DNA from: CBDFGK01 sp965247075
Lineage (GTDB): Bacteria; Pseudomonadota; Gammaproteobacteria; Pseudomonadales; Halieaceae
Assembly: GCA_965247075.1 (NCBI GenBank)
Contig: CBDFGK010000002.1
Location: forward strand, 1,550,001-1,614,000
Direction of reading: 5' to 3'
DNA: 64,000 bases
Below, in pieces: positions 34,420-42,641 of the stretch. Made by a program: the position numbers and the translations under genes. Under the pieces are notes generated by a model. The model was not told the origin of the DNA and did not search any database. It saw only the letters and a list, made by a program, of their open reading frames with translations. How positions within the stretch are numbered: position 1 is the stretch's first letter; each line of letters starts with the position of its first letter.

Positions 34420-36789
34420 TCAGAAGTTTCTTCTCACGGTCAGACCATAGGATCTGGGTCGGGCATAGGACTCCTGGCTGGAACCATAGAAGCCGGAAAC
34501 ATCAAAGCCGATGATCGGGTAATCTTCGTCGGTCAGATTATTGATGTAGGCGGCGATGTTCCAAAGGTTATCTGCATCGGCCCAGCTCAAGCGCGCCTTT
34601 ACATCAGTACGGCTATCGAACTCATGCGCTGTAAAATTGCGTGCATTGTGATAGAACCCGGATTGATAGTTGGCACTGAGCTGAGCGGTGAGGTCTCCGC
34701 CAAAGGCGTTCCAGAGGTAGCGAACCAGGCCTGATACCTGCCAGTCAGACGTAAACGGAGGTACCGTGTCGATGAAAATATCGGATGCTATCTGCAAATC
34801 CTCTACCTCGGCATCCGTGTAGGATACGCCCAGCATTACTTCCAGATTGTCGGTCGGACTGGCAAGCATCTCGACTTCAAAGCCCTTGATGGTGACGTCC
34901 TCATTGGTCACCGAGCTGCTGTTGTTGACGAAGGTGAAGGACTGGTAGTCCGTATAGTCGTAGTAGTAGGCAGACGTGTTCAGCTGAAGGCTACCGCCCA
35001 CCAGGGTCAGTTTCGCACCGACTTCGTAGCTCAACAGAGTTTCATCATCATAGGGAGAGAAGCCGCCAAACAGCGGTGCGTTGAAGCTACCTGCCTTCAC
35101 TCCACGGTTGATTCCCGCGTAGTACAGAGAGTCATCATCGGGGCTGTACTCCACCTGGATTTTTCCGGACCACAAATCCTGGTTATTGTCGTCATGCAAC
35201 TCATCAATCGAGAACAGCGGCGTGCTGGTCTCTATCTTGCGATCATTGTTATTGGGGAAGAAAGTTACCACGCCGTCAAAATCCTTATTTTCCTGAATCA
35301 GACGCAAGCCGGCAACCAGCACCCACTCATCGGTCAGCGAATAGTCGACCTGTCCGAACATGGAATAGGAGTCCGTATTCAGTTCGGTGATGGTGTTGGC
35401 TTCCTGGCCTTGGATGCCAAACCAGTCCTGGCTGAGAGGTGAGGCGGCCAAGCCCTGGAGAAAATCTGTATCAATACCCAGATAATAGGCACCCGCCACC
35501 CAGATCATATTGTCGGCAGTACCGTTGAACCTGAGTTCCTGACTGAACTGATCTATGTCCCCATCGGACTGGAATATCAGGGCGCCCGTCGCCGATTGGT
35601 CTGAGTCCAGGCCGATCACCCGTGTAAAATTCTTGTAATCTGTTACCGACGTAAATTCGGCCCAGTCGAAATCATACTTTAACTCTGCGGTAAGCCCCTT
35701 GGACTTCAGTTCATTCTGGTCATCAAAGGCAAAATCCTTGTTAACCCTGTCGCCCGTACCATCTGGATTGATATTGCCAAAGAAGTCGCCGTTAACCACA
35801 GGACGCGTGGCGGTACCATCGCCGTTGCCATCAATACAGGCACCAGCCTGGATCACGTCGCAGTTCATGGGATCGTTGCGAGAGTAAATAACATCAATAA
35901 CTTCACCGTTTGCACGGCGAATTTCTGTGGTGGCCGCCAACTGGTAGGGACCCTCGCTCTTGGTAGTATCTGCGTAATTACCACTCAACAACAAGCTACC
36001 TTGATCGCCGATATCGAACTCAATGTGTCCACGGAACGCCAGTGTGTCATCGTTCCAGCCATCCTCGCCACCATCGGTACCGGGATCGCCATTATAATCA
36101 ACACCCGGGTATTTATTTTTCAGTACCTCGTCCTGTTGATTGGACATGAACGACAGCCGGGTTCGAATACCATCAGTCAATGCTCCACTGACGGCGCCCT
36201 CTACACGAATCTGGCTATAGGAACCTACGGTAGCCTCGAGATACCCTGCAAACTCGTCAGCCGGCTTGTTGGTAATTGTATTTACCAATCCGCCGGTTGC
36301 GTTGCGGCCAAATAGCGTACCCTGTGGACCCTTGAGCATTTCAATCCTCTCGACATCGAACAGGCCGAAGGTCTGGGCCTGGGTGCTCGCCAGGTAGGTT
36401 CCATCGATATAAACTGCCACTGGCGCTTCCGCAAGGTCGGCATAATCGTTCTGTACGACGCCGCGAATATTGAAGATTGCCCTCTGCCCGCCGATGTCCC
36501 CGGCCATGGATATCCCCGGCGTATACGCTATCAGGTCGGTGCTGGCCTCAAAACCAAGGGCCTTCATCTGGTCACCGGTAAAAGCAGTTACGGCAACACC
36601 GACATCATTGAGTTTCTGCTCCCTCTTTTGCGCAGTCACGATCACTTCTTCAAGCAAGGTAGCAGCACTGGCAATACCGCCGGCCAATGGGGATAGACCT
36701 AACAGCAGCAAAATCGATTGGCTGAGCAGGCGTTTTTTCATGCCGGTTTCGGTATTTGCTACTGAAGACGGTGCGGTTTTTTTGTTCAT
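34420..36789 (-). CDS. TonB-dependent outer-membrane receptor, predicted pyrimidine uptake (beside NCS1 permease)
   Basis: A 789-residue receptor with a strong ribosome site (GGAGGGG) before the ATG. It has a long signal sequence ending around GGIASAA, the TonB box EEVIVTAQKREQ, plug motifs APVAVYIDGTYLAS and IEMLKGPQGTLFGRNATGG, and a barrel ending TVRRNF. It is clearly distinct from the receptor at 32 kb. Two RutR-like boxes flank its promoter, and the NCS1 gene lies upstream on the same strand. Uptake of nucleobases or their derivatives is inferred from regulation and position. Confidence 0.88.
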   Translation of the reverse strand: MNKKTAPSSVANTETGMKKRLLSQSILLLLGLSPLAGGIASAATLLEEVIVTAQKREQKLNDVGVAVTAFTGDQMKALGFEASTDLIAYTPGISMAGDIGGQRAIFNIRGVVQNDYADLAEAPVAVYIDGTYLASTQAQTFGLFDVERIEMLKGPQGTLFGRNATGGLVNTITNKPADEFAGYLEATVGSYSQIRVEGAVSGALTDGIRTRLSFMSNQQDEVLKNKYPGVDYNGDPGTDGGEDGWNDDTLAFRGHIEFDIGDQGSLLLSGNYADTTKSEGPYQLAATTEIRRANGEVIDVIYSRNDPMNCDVIQAGACIDGNGDGTATRPVVNGDFFGNINPDGTGDRVNKDFAFDDQNELKSKGLTAELKYDFDWAEFTSVTDYKNFTRVIGLDSDQSATGALIFQSDGDIDQFSQELRFNGTADNMIWVAGAYYLGIDTDFLQGLAASPLSQDWFGIQGQEANTITELNTDSYSMFGQVDYSLTDEWVLVAGLRLIQENKDFDGVVTFFPNNNDRKIETSTPLFSIDELHDDNNQDLWSGKIQVEYSPDDDSLYYAGINRGVKAGSFNAPLFGGFSPYDDETLLSYEVGAKLTLVGGSLQLNTSAYYYDYTDYQSFTFVNNSSSVTNEDVTIKGFEVEMLASPTDNLEVMLGVSYTDAEVEDLQIASDIFIDTVPPFTSDWQVSGLVRYLWNAFGGDLTAQLSANYQSGFYHNARNFTAHEFDSRTDVKARLSWADADNLWNIAAYINNLTDEDYPIIGFDVSGFYGSSQESYARPRSYGLTVRRNF

Positions 36790-36831
36790 ATCCCCTCCGG
36801 GTACAGGACGTGGCTTATTGTCTTTATGTTT

Positions 36832-36883
36832 CTGTCCATTTGGACAGGTTCTGGATCGTATTCCATGCTGTCCATTTGGTCAA
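36832..36883 (-). promoter_or_regulatory. TonB receptor promoter with paired RutR-like operators
   Basis: On the minus strand the promoter is TTGACC (36883-36878), 17 bp, TACGAT (36860-36855). Box one, TTGACCAAATGGACAG (36883-36868), covers the -35. Box two, CTGTCCAAATGGACAG (36847-36832), is a perfect palindrome starting near the predicted transcript start. The boxes are 36 bp apart. Confidence 0.78.
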
Positions 36884-36907
36884 GTAATTGTTAGTAATAC
36901 GTTAAAA

Positions 36908-36937
36908 AACATTTTTCACACCTGAAAACAGTGTGAA
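36908..36937 (-). terminator. Possible terminator after the NCS1 gene
   Basis: A 7-bp stem (TTCACAC / GTGTGAA, 9-nt loop, 36915-36937) lies about 40 bp after the NCS1 stop. On the minus strand a T-run follows only after AAATG, so it is a weak candidate. Confidence 0.3.
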
Positions 36938-36975
36938 TCAGTGTTCTTTAGGGGTAGTGCGAAAGTTCTGGAGCT

Positions 36976-38481
36976 CTATTTATCTTCTGCGGCGTCTACC
37001 GCCAGGTGGCGGCCCACCCTGCTCTGCATAAACAGGTAATAGCTTACGCTGGAAACAATGGCGCCGACAAACCAGGCGTTGTCGTAAATTCTCTGCCATA
37101 TTTCAGGCACGTTTTCGAGAACGCCGGCGGCATTGAGAAAACCAATAATATTGGGAGCAATACCCAATGCCAAAGCCACCAGTGCCCAGGGATTCCACCC
37201 GCCGCTGAACTCGTAGGATTTTTCACGCATGTACAAATCATCGATTGTCAGTTGGCATTTACGGATAAAGAAATAGTCAGTAATCAAAATGCCTGCTATA
37301 GGCCCGAGCAATGAAGAATAGCCCACCAGCCAGACAAATAGATAAGAGCCGGCAGAGTCAAGCAGCTTCCAGGGCATCATGGCTATGCCCAGGCCCGCCG
37401 TAATTAGCCCGCCCATCTTGAAAGAAATTCTATGGGGCGCCAGATTACAAAAGCCATTGGCGGGAGCCACAACATTGGCCGCCAGATTGGTCGTCAAGGT
37501 GGCAACAATGAGCATGCACAATCCCAGTAGCGCAGCACCACCACCTAGCCGACCGGCAATATCAAGGGGATCCCATATCTCTTCACCGAAGACCGTTACC
37601 GTTGCCATCGTCACCGCTACGCTAATGAAAGCCAGCAAGGCCATAGGTAGAGGAAGACCTAATGCCTGTCCGATAACCTGATCCCTCTGGCTACGAGCAT
37701 AGCGGGTAAAATCGGGTATATTCAAGGTCAATGTCGACCAAAAGCCAACCATGGCAGTTATGCCTGGCAGAAACACACGCCAAAATTCACCCTCCCTGGC
37801 TCCGCCGGGAACAAACGCAGAGGGTTTGGCATACATGGCGTCAAATCCATTGCCATTCACATAGGCCCAGTACAGCATGCCCAGGCAAATGGTCAAAAGC
37901 ACGGGTGCCGCCAGGGTTTCCAACCAGCGAATAGACTCCATACCGCGCACAATAAAAAACACTTGTATGCCCCAGAAAACCAGGAAGCAGACCAACTGGG
38001 CAATATCAATATCGAGAAAAGGCAGAGGGGTGCCAACAAACATCGCGCCGGATAATCCATTTACAATCTGATAAATGGCGGACCCCCCTACCCAGGTCTG
38101 GATACCAAACCAGCCACAGGCCACCAAGCCCCTGAGAACACCAGGCAGGCGTGCTCCTACTGTGCCAAATGAAGCACGTAAAAGCACGGGAAAGGGGATT
38201 CCGTACTTTGCACCGGCATGGCCAATAAGCAACATGGGAACCATGACGATAAAATTCCCCAAAAATACGGTCAGTATTGCCTGCCACCAATTCATGCCCT
38301 GAGCGATTAAGCCTGAGGCAAGCAAATAAGCGGGAACACAAATAACCATTCCAACCCATAGTGCTGAGATGTTCACCCAGTTCCAGGTGCGCTGTGCCTC
38401 AGTGGTTGGCGCGAGGTCTTCATTCCATAGATAGCTCTCTACCCCTGCGGCTTGTGTTACTGATTCACTGGATGAGTGCAT
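36976..38481 (-). CDS. NCS1 family nucleobase/hydantoin permease
   Basis: A 501-residue secondary transporter with about twelve helices. The N-terminus WNEDLAPTTEAQRTWNWVNISALWVGM is the NCS1 signature, shared with hydantoin, allantoin and uracil/cytosine permeases. GWFGIQTWVGG and NPWALVALALGI also fit. Beside dihydropyrimidinase it most likely imports uracil, thymine or a hydantoin. Its original promoter probably lay in the region now separated from it by the IS1202-type insertion (38551-39914). An AGAG ribosome site precedes the ATG. Confidence 0.88.
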   Translation of the reverse strand: MHSSSESVTQAAGVESYLWNEDLAPTTEAQRTWNWVNISALWVGMVICVPAYLLASGLIAQGMNWWQAILTVFLGNFIVMVPMLLIGHAGAKYGIPFPVLLRASFGTVGARLPGVLRGLVACGWFGIQTWVGGSAIYQIVNGLSGAMFVGTPLPFLDIDIAQLVCFLVFWGIQVFFIVRGMESIRWLETLAAPVLLTICLGMLYWAYVNGNGFDAMYAKPSAFVPGGAREGEFWRVFLPGITAMVGFWSTLTLNIPDFTRYARSQRDQVIGQALGLPLPMALLAFISVAVTMATVTVFGEEIWDPLDIAGRLGGGAALLGLCMLIVATLTTNLAANVVAPANGFCNLAPHRISFKMGGLITAGLGIAMMPWKLLDSAGSYLFVWLVGYSSLLGPIAGILITDYFFIRKCQLTIDDLYMREKSYEFSGGWNPWALVALALGIAPNIIGFLNAAGVLENVPEIWQRIYDNAWFVGAIVSSVSYYLFMQSRVGRHLAVDAAEDK

Positions 38482-38533
38482 ATTTATTCTCTTTATAGTT
38501 TATCCGCATCGGCTCGGTACAACATCACCCCAA

Positions 38534-38550
38534 CCGGCAGGGAAATATTC
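38534..38550. repeat. Target-site duplication of the IS1202-group element, left copy
   Basis: CCGGCAGGGAAATATTC, identical to the copy at 39915-39931 and directly abutting the left IS end. Confidence 0.88.
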
Positions 38551-39914
38551 TGTTAGCAACAAATAGAAATGTCCGGTTTTAGAACACATGAGTTGTCCGC
38601 TTTTGGCGATGTCGGGAAACCTTGTTGAGGTGCCCGTTATTGATGGCGCAGCGGACATCAGGCAGCCACCGGTAAGTCAGTCTGGATGAGCTGGCCGGCC
38701 GCGTCATAACAGGCCAGTTTTCGGGGACCGTGCCACAAAGACAGGGCGCCGCCGGTGTGCCGTAACACCTTCACTTTAGCTTTGATGTAGTGGTAACGGT
38801 GGCGGTCTGCCGGTATCTGCAGGGTCCGGCCCTCGAACTCAATGCAGTTGTCCTTGCGTACCCGGCGCTCGTAGTGTTCGCAGAAAATGTTGTCCAACTG
38901 CGCTCCCTCCGGCACCGGCACAAAGGCTGAGCCAACTTCCCGCGGCGGTTGCTCAAACTCTTCGTTGAAGGCGGGCAAATACACCTGCTGGAGATACTCA
39001 TTGGCGGCAGCCATATCGGTGATGCCAGCGGCGGCCAGTTCTTTGACCAAGCGGTTCTGGTGGGTGCTAAAGGCCCGCTCGGAGCGCCCTCGGGCTTGCG
39101 GCGAGTAGGCCGCGATCATCTCCACGCCCAGTTGCTGCAAGGCGCGCCGGAACTGCGTCGAGTTGCCCTTGTCCACCTTGCCGCCGGCCGTCGGCGTGTG
39201 CCAGTAATGGCTGCCCCGGTCGGTATACAGCGAGCAAAACAAGCCCTCGGCCTCAACCACCTCACGTACCCCCTGGAAACTGCTCCGGGTGCCTTCCTGG
39301 TCACAGAAGAACATGGAGTAATGCCGGCTGGTGGCATCATCCATGGTGACTATCAAATCCCAGGTCTGTCCCGGCACCCAGGCATGGGTGCTACCATCCT
39401 GGTGCAGCAATACGCCCGGCACCGGTGCTCGTTCACGCCGCTTGCGATGTTGCCCGCGGCCCGCGGCCTTCGTCACCGCTCCGGCAGCCTGCAAGGACTT
39501 GCGCACCCAGTTGTAGCTACGCCCACCGCCGCCGCGCCGATACCAGGCGTAGTAGTGCTTGACACTCCAGCCATCATGCCGGCTCCGGTACCGATCCACC
39601 ATGCACATAACCTCATCGACCGGGGCCCGCCGGTGCGATACCTGAGACAGCCGCTTGTCGATCAACCCATCCAGGCCTTCTTCCTCGTAACGATCAATGT
39701 AACGACGAAAGGTGCGCTCACACACACCCAGCAACTGCGCCGCTTCCTCTTGGCTCAAACGACCCTCCGTCCAGCTCCCGTATGCCTCTTCAAATCTCAT
39801 CCGTCGTATCTCCTGTAACACTTCTGTCCGCCTCATAAACCACTCTCCTCAAGAGTTGGCATAAACCGGACAGATTATGTGTTTTAACAGCGGACAGTCT
39901 ATGTGTTCCTAACA
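38551..39914 (-). mobile_element. IS1202-group (ISNCY) insertion sequence, 1,364 bp, complete
   Basis: Both ends read inward TGTTAG followed by a similar A-rich block and GTCCG, giving imperfect inverted repeats of about 25 bp. Inside each end the block AACACAT...GTCCGCT recurs. The element encodes one intact transposase. It is flanked by identical 17-bp direct repeats. Long target duplications are known for this IS group. It sits between the NCS1 gene and its likely promoter. Confidence 0.88.
38658..39836 (-). CDS. IS1202-group (ISNCY family) DDE transposase
   Basis: A 392-residue transposase, apparently intact. The N-terminal helix-turn-helix (about 28-50) holds LSQEEAAQLLGVCERTFRRY. The integrase-type catalytic core has D147 in LLHQDGSTH, D206 in LYTDRGSHY and E253 in GRSERAF. 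A GAGGAG ribosome site precedes the ATG. It reads in the same direction as the NCS1 gene, so any transcript from the divergent promoter at about 39.95 kb would pass through it in sense. Confidence 0.88.
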   Translation of the reverse strand: MRRTEVLQEIRRMRFEEAYGSWTEGRLSQEEAAQLLGVCERTFRRYIDRYEEEGLDGLIDKRLSQVSHRRAPVDEVMCMVDRYRSRHDGWSVKHYYAWYRRGGGGRSYNWVRKSLQAAGAVTKAAGRGQHRKRRERAPVPGVLLHQDGSTHAWVPGQTWDLIVTMDDATSRHYSMFFCDQEGTRSSFQGVREVVEAEGLFCSLYTDRGSHYWHTPTAGGKVDKGNSTQFRRALQQLGVEMIAAYSPQARGRSERAFSTHQNRLVKELAAAGITDMAAANEYLQQVYLPAFNEEFEQPPREVGSAFVPVPEGAQLDNIFCEHYERRVRKDNCIEFEGRTLQIPADRHRYHYIKAKVKVLRHTGGALSLWHGPRKLACYDAAGQLIQTDLPVAA

Positions 39915-39931
39915 CCGGCAGGGAAATATTC
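39915..39931. repeat. Target-site duplication of the IS1202-group element, right copy
   Basis: CCGGCAGGGAAATATTC, directly abutting the right IS end. Its last base is next to the -35 hexamer of the dihydropyrimidinase promoter. Confidence 0.88.
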
Positions 39932-39983
39932 TTGACTGAATGCTCAGCTTGCCCTAGCATACACATGCTGACCAAGTAGTCAA
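39932..39983 (+). promoter_or_regulatory. Divergent dihydropyrimidinase / NCS1 promoters with paired RutR-like operators
   Basis: Plus strand: TTGACT (39932-39937), 17 bp, TAGCAT (39955-39960). Minus strand: TTGACT (39983-39978), 16 bp, TATGCT (39961-39956). Box one, TTGACTGAATGCTCAG (39932-39947), and box two, CTGACCAAGTAGTCAA (39968-39983), are 36 bp apart. Each covers the -35 of one promoter and the start point of the other. Confidence 0.75.
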
Positions 39984-40042
39984 GTTATTGGCCGCTGATC
40001 ATGGATACACATTTAGCCACAGCAAATCGAAGGAGAACTCCC

Positions 40043-41482
40043 ATGTCCATTTTGATAAAAGGCGGAACAATTGTCACCCACGATGATACGTACCGAGGTG
40101 ACGTACTTTGTGTGGGCGGCGCAATCCAGGCAATCGGCGCCAATCTGGAAATTCCGGCAGGCACTGAGGTATTGGACGCCGGCGGCCAATACGTTATGCC
40201 GGGCGGTATTGACCCCCACACGCATATGCAGCTGCCATTTATGGGCACTGTCGCCGCTGACGATTTTTTTACCGGTACCGCTGCCGGTCTCGCGGGGGGC
40301 ACTACCAGCATTATCGATTTTGTCATTCCCGATCCCCGGCAGAGCCTGCTCGAAGCCTATCATCAATGGCGTGGCTGGGCTGAAAGTTCAGCCGCTGACT
40401 ATGGCTTTCATGTCGCTGTTACCTGGTGGGACGAAAGTGTGTACGAGGACATGGGCAGGCTGGTAAATGAGCACGGCGTAAATAGCTTTAAACACTTTAT
40501 GGCATACAAGAATGCCATCATGGCCACAGACGATATTCTGGTCGCCAGCTTTGCCCGGTGCCTGGAGCTTGGTGCAATTCCCACCGTACATGCCGAAAAC
40601 GGAGAACTCGTATTTCACCTGCAGAAGAAAATGCTGGCCATGGGATTAAGAGGCCCGGAAGGACATCCATTGTCACGCCCACCCTGCGTCGAGGGTGAAG
40701 CGGCCAACCGTGCAATTAAAATCGCCCAGGCGCTCAATACGCCAATTTACCTTGTTCACGTTTCCACCAGCGACGCGCTGGACGCCATCAGCTACGCCCG
40801 CAACCAGGGCCAGCGCGTGTTCGGTGAATGCCTGGCCGGGCACTTGTTGCTGGATGACAGTGTCTATCAGGATAACAACTGGGAACGCGCTGCGGCGCAT
40901 GTAATGAGCCCACCCTTTCGACCCAAGGGACATCAGGAAGCTTTGTGGCGCGGATTACAGAACGGCAATCTGCAAACAACCGCTACTGACCATTGTGTTT
41001 TCTGCTCGGAGCAAAAGGCCATGGGGGCCGATGACTTCACCCGGATTCCCAACGGCACCGCCGGGATTGAAGATCGCATGTCACTGCTATGGCAGGAGGG
41101 AGTAGGCACCGGCAAGCTGTCTATGAACGAGTTTGTGGCCGTGACCTCTACCAACAGCGCGAAGATATTTAACCTGTATCCCAGGAAAGGGGCTGTTGCA
41201 GTGGGGGCCGATGCCGATCTGGTGATCTGGGACCCCGAGGGAACCCGTACAATTTCTGCCGCGACCCACCACTCCAATGCTGATTTTAATATCTTCGAAG
41301 GTAAAACGGTGAAGGGCATCCCCAGTCACACCCTCTCCCGTGGCCAGTTGGTTTGGAAAGACGGTCAGCTAAGCGTGGAAAAAGGAGCCGGCCGCTTTAT
41401 AGAGCGCCCTGCATACCCACCCGTTTATGAAATACTGCAAAAGGTAGCCGCAGCAAATAAACCACAGGCAGTCATCAGATAA
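40043..41482 (+). CDS. Dihydropyrimidinase / D-hydantoinase
   Basis: Opens dihydrouracil or dihydrothymine to the ureido acid, the second step of reductive pyrimidine degradation. The 479-residue cyclic amidohydrolase has metal ligands HxH in DPHTHMQLPF, the carboxylated Lys in SFKHFMAYKN, His in TVHAENGE and YLVHVSTSDA, and Asp in TATDHCVF. The ATG at 40043 has an AGGAGA ribosome site; an upstream in-frame ATG at 40001 lies in the leader. It is controlled by paired RutR-like boxes. A luciferase-like oxidoreductase gene follows about 100 bp later. Confidence 0.92.
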   Translation: MSILIKGGTIVTHDDTYRGDVLCVGGAIQAIGANLEIPAGTEVLDAGGQYVMPGGIDPHTHMQLPFMGTVAADDFFTGTAAGLAGGTTSIIDFVIPDPRQSLLEAYHQWRGWAESSAADYGFHVAVTWWDESVYEDMGRLVNEHGVNSFKHFMAYKNAIMATDDILVASFARCLELGAIPTVHAENGELVFHLQKKMLAMGLRGPEGHPLSRPPCVEGEAANRAIKIAQALNTPIYLVHVSTSDALDAISYARNQGQRVFGECLAGHLLLDDSVYQDNNWERAAAHVMSPPFRPKGHQEALWRGLQNGNLQTTATDHCVFCSEQKAMGADDFTRIPNGTAGIEDRMSLLWQEGVGTGKLSMNEFVAVTSTNSAKIFNLYPRKGAVAVGADADLVIWDPEGTRTISAATHHSNADFNIFEGKTVKGIPSHTLSRGQLVWKDGQLSVEKGAGRFIERPAYPPVYEILQKVAAANKPQAVIR

Positions 41483-41582
41483 GCCGGCATATAATATAGC
41501 AATTATCGGCGGCACCGGATCAATATCCAAAATGAACAATCAAGATGCCGTGACATACGTACCGCGAATCGGGAATATAATT

Positions 41583-42584
41583 ATGGATTTTGCAATTTGT
41601 TTTAAGGGCTTCGTCAGCCCGGATCGTGCCCGCTACCTGGTAAAGCAGGCGGAAGTGGCCGGCTTTACCCACTGCTGGTTCTATGACTCTCATATCCTGT
41701 GGCGTGAATGTTACCCGGCCATAGCAATGTGTATGGAGCACACGACGAAAATGCGTTTTGGCCCCTGTGTCACCAACCCACTGGCCCGGGACATGTCTCT
41801 GGCGGCCAGTCTGTTTGGTAGCCTGGCACTGCAAAGTGGTGGTCGTATTGACATGGGCCTGGGTCGTGGCGACAGCTCTGTGCGCGTGATGGGCAAGAAG
41901 CCCGCTACGCTTGCCTATCTCACCGAGTTCACACAAAAGGTGAAGGCGATGATCCGTGGAGAAGAGGTCTCCTATGGGGATTGCCCTGCACCGGTGAAGT
42001 TCTCCTGGGCAAATGGTTACGAATTGCCAGTCTGGATTGGTGCCTACGGTCCCAAGGCATTAAAGACAGCCGGTGAAATTGGTGACGGCGTAATTTTGCA
42101 ACTCGCCGATCCCGACCTATGCAAGTGGTTTGCCGACCAGGCAATCAGTGCCGGTGAGGCAGCGGGAAGAGATATGTCCGGTTACCAGGTTATGGCGGCA
42201 GCACCCGCCTACTTTGGCGACAGGGAAACCTGTATTGAAAAAACCAAATGGTTCCCCGCCATGGTCGGCAATCACGTAGCGGATATTGTCGAAAAGTATG
42301 GCACTGACAGCGGTATGATACCCAAAAGCCTGACCTCCTATATTGAAAATCGTAAGGGCTACGACTATTCCAAACACGGTCAGAGCAGCAACCCCTATCT
42401 TGACTTTATCACACCGGAGATCATCGAAAGTTTCTGTGTATTGGGGCAGGCAGAGGATCACATCGCCAGGATTCGGAAACTTGAGGAGTGCGGCGTCACC
42501 CAGTTCAATATCTATCTGGATAACGGCAACGAGGAGCAAATTATTGCTGAATATGCTGAAAACGTAATTCCGCATTTCAGCTAA
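41583..42584 (+). CDS. LLM-class flavin/F420-type oxidoreductase
   Basis: A 333-residue luciferase-like TIM-barrel oxidoreductase. It starts MDFAICFKGFVSPDRA and holds FGPCVTNPLARD and MGLGRGDSSVRVMGKKP, which I associate with a family named as F420-dependent but found in bacteria without known F420. The start at 41583 matches that family better than 41532. It follows dihydropyrimidinase on the same strand. Cofactor and substrate are unknown. Because no classical dihydropyrimidine dehydrogenase is in the window, a redox role on pyrimidines is a plausible inference. Confidence 0.82.
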   Translation: MDFAICFKGFVSPDRARYLVKQAEVAGFTHCWFYDSHILWRECYPAIAMCMEHTTKMRFGPCVTNPLARDMSLAASLFGSLALQSGGRIDMGLGRGDSSVRVMGKKPATLAYLTEFTQKVKAMIRGEEVSYGDCPAPVKFSWANGYELPVWIGAYGPKALKTAGEIGDGVILQLADPDLCKWFADQAISAGEAAGRDMSGYQVMAAAPAYFGDRETCIEKTKWFPAMVGNHVADIVEKYGTDSGMIPKSLTSYIENRKGYDYSKHGQSSNPYLDFITPEIIESFCVLGQAEDHIARIRKLEECGVTQFNIYLDNGNEEQIIAEYAENVIPHFS

Positions 42585-42641
42585 GCTGCTGTCAGGCACT
42601 CTCTCACCCTCTGCAGGCCAGTTTAGTTTCCTTCGCGGTGG

